Position numbers and translations under genes: made by a program
Assembly (NCBI RefSeq): GCF_001279585.1
Contig: NZ_LGEC01000137.1
Location: forward strand, 62,001-126,000
Reading direction: 5' to 3'
Source of the DNA: Nocardiopsis sp. NRRL B-16309
GTDB taxonomy: Bacteria; Actinomycetota; Actinomycetes; Streptosporangiales; Streptosporangiaceae
DNA length: 64,000 bases
Shown: positions 63,805 to 64,000 of the stretch, piece by piece
Position numbering within the stretch: position 1 is the first letter of the stretch
Layout: each line of letters starts with the position of its first letter
Notes under the pieces: model-generated
Told to the model about the DNA's origin: nothing
Databases searched by the model: none
The model's input: the letters and a program-made list of their open reading frames with translations, nothing else

Positions 63805-64000
63805 CCCGCGCACCGCCCCCGGCACGCCCGCGCTCGCCGCGGTGCGTCTTCGTGCCCGGCCGGAGCCCGGCCCTCGCGCCGGTCGGGTTTCTCCGACCCG
63901 GCCCGCGCCCGGTCGGGCACGGACCGGCCGGAGGCCGTTCCGGTGCGCTCCGCGCCCGGTGAGCGCTCTGTGCCCGCGCCCGCCTCGCTTGCCGGGCCGT

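Noticed and set aside
1..64000. tRNA, rRNA, CRISPR arrays, IS elements
   Set aside because: No T-loop/anticodon-like structures, repeat-spacer arrays or transposase motifs were seen by eye; an automated scan could still find something weak.

Overview
The window is chromosomal DNA from a very high-GC actinomycete. Third codon positions are almost all G/C, GTG starts are common, Tat and lipoprotein signals look actinobacterial, and there is a DUF397/HTH/HATPase trio, PucR regulators and IdeR/DmdR-type iron boxes. Gene content resembles Nocardiopsis or a related Streptosporangiales genus; that placement is an inference. I saw no tRNA, rRNA, insertion sequence or CRISPR array.

Layout. 0-8 kb: a 5'-truncated CYTH-CHAD protein, a DUF2267 protein with a pterin-dehydratase-like tail, a KstD-like flavoprotein, a membrane protein, a Zn alcohol dehydrogenase, a dimethylargininase and a TetR regulator. 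8.6-14.4 kb: an iron-box-controlled siderophore uptake operon (reductase fusion, two FecCD permeases, ATPase, binding lipoprotein). 14.5-22.4 kb: agmatinase-like ureohydrolase, TPP decarboxylase-like enzyme, NCS1 transporter and aldehyde dehydrogenase, divergent from a PucR regulator. Together these look like the lower arginine-transaminase (2-ketoarginine to GABA) route. 22.6-30.2 kb: an AcoR-like GAF regulator without an AAA+ domain, a lipoprotein, an aminotransferase plus Ddl-like ligase pair, and a molybdopterin oxidoreductase.

30.4-38.5 kb is the most unusual part. It is an apparently self-contained sigma-54 locus, which is unexpected in an actinobacterium. It has a sigma-54 enhancer-binding activator (GETGTGKE, GSFTGA, Walker B, Fis-type HTH) and a bona fide RpoN (region I, core-binding domain, HTH, RpoN box). 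It also has two -24/-12 promoters with 11 of 12 consensus positions, and two inverted-repeat enhancer sites exactly 42 bp apart upstream of one promoter. The promoters face two gene blocks. One is an HEVGH zincin-like protein plus rpoN. The other is a tandem-duplicated glycine-rich protein, an unrecognised 535-residue protein and a PGRP-type amidase. I read this as a private sigma-54 regulon, with an unknown output that includes cell-wall cleavage.

38.6-54.6 kb is rich in molybdenum hydroxylases: a PaoABC-like aldehyde oxidoreductase (fused FeS-Mo subunit plus a 4Fe-4S-type FAD subunit), then a purine-catabolism cluster (FAD, FeS and Mo subunits of a xanthine-dehydrogenase-type enzyme, 8-oxoguanine/guanine deaminase, AzgA-type purine permease) divergent from a second PucR regulator. 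Between them lie a PI-PLC-like secreted protein and a Ser/Thr kinase. 54.7-64 kb: a pentapeptide-repeat protein, a secreted clan-A glycosidase with CBM35 behind a perfect LacI-type operator, the DUF397/HTH/HATPase trio, an HSL-type esterase with a regulator, an antibiotic phosphotransferase-like kinase and small unknowns.
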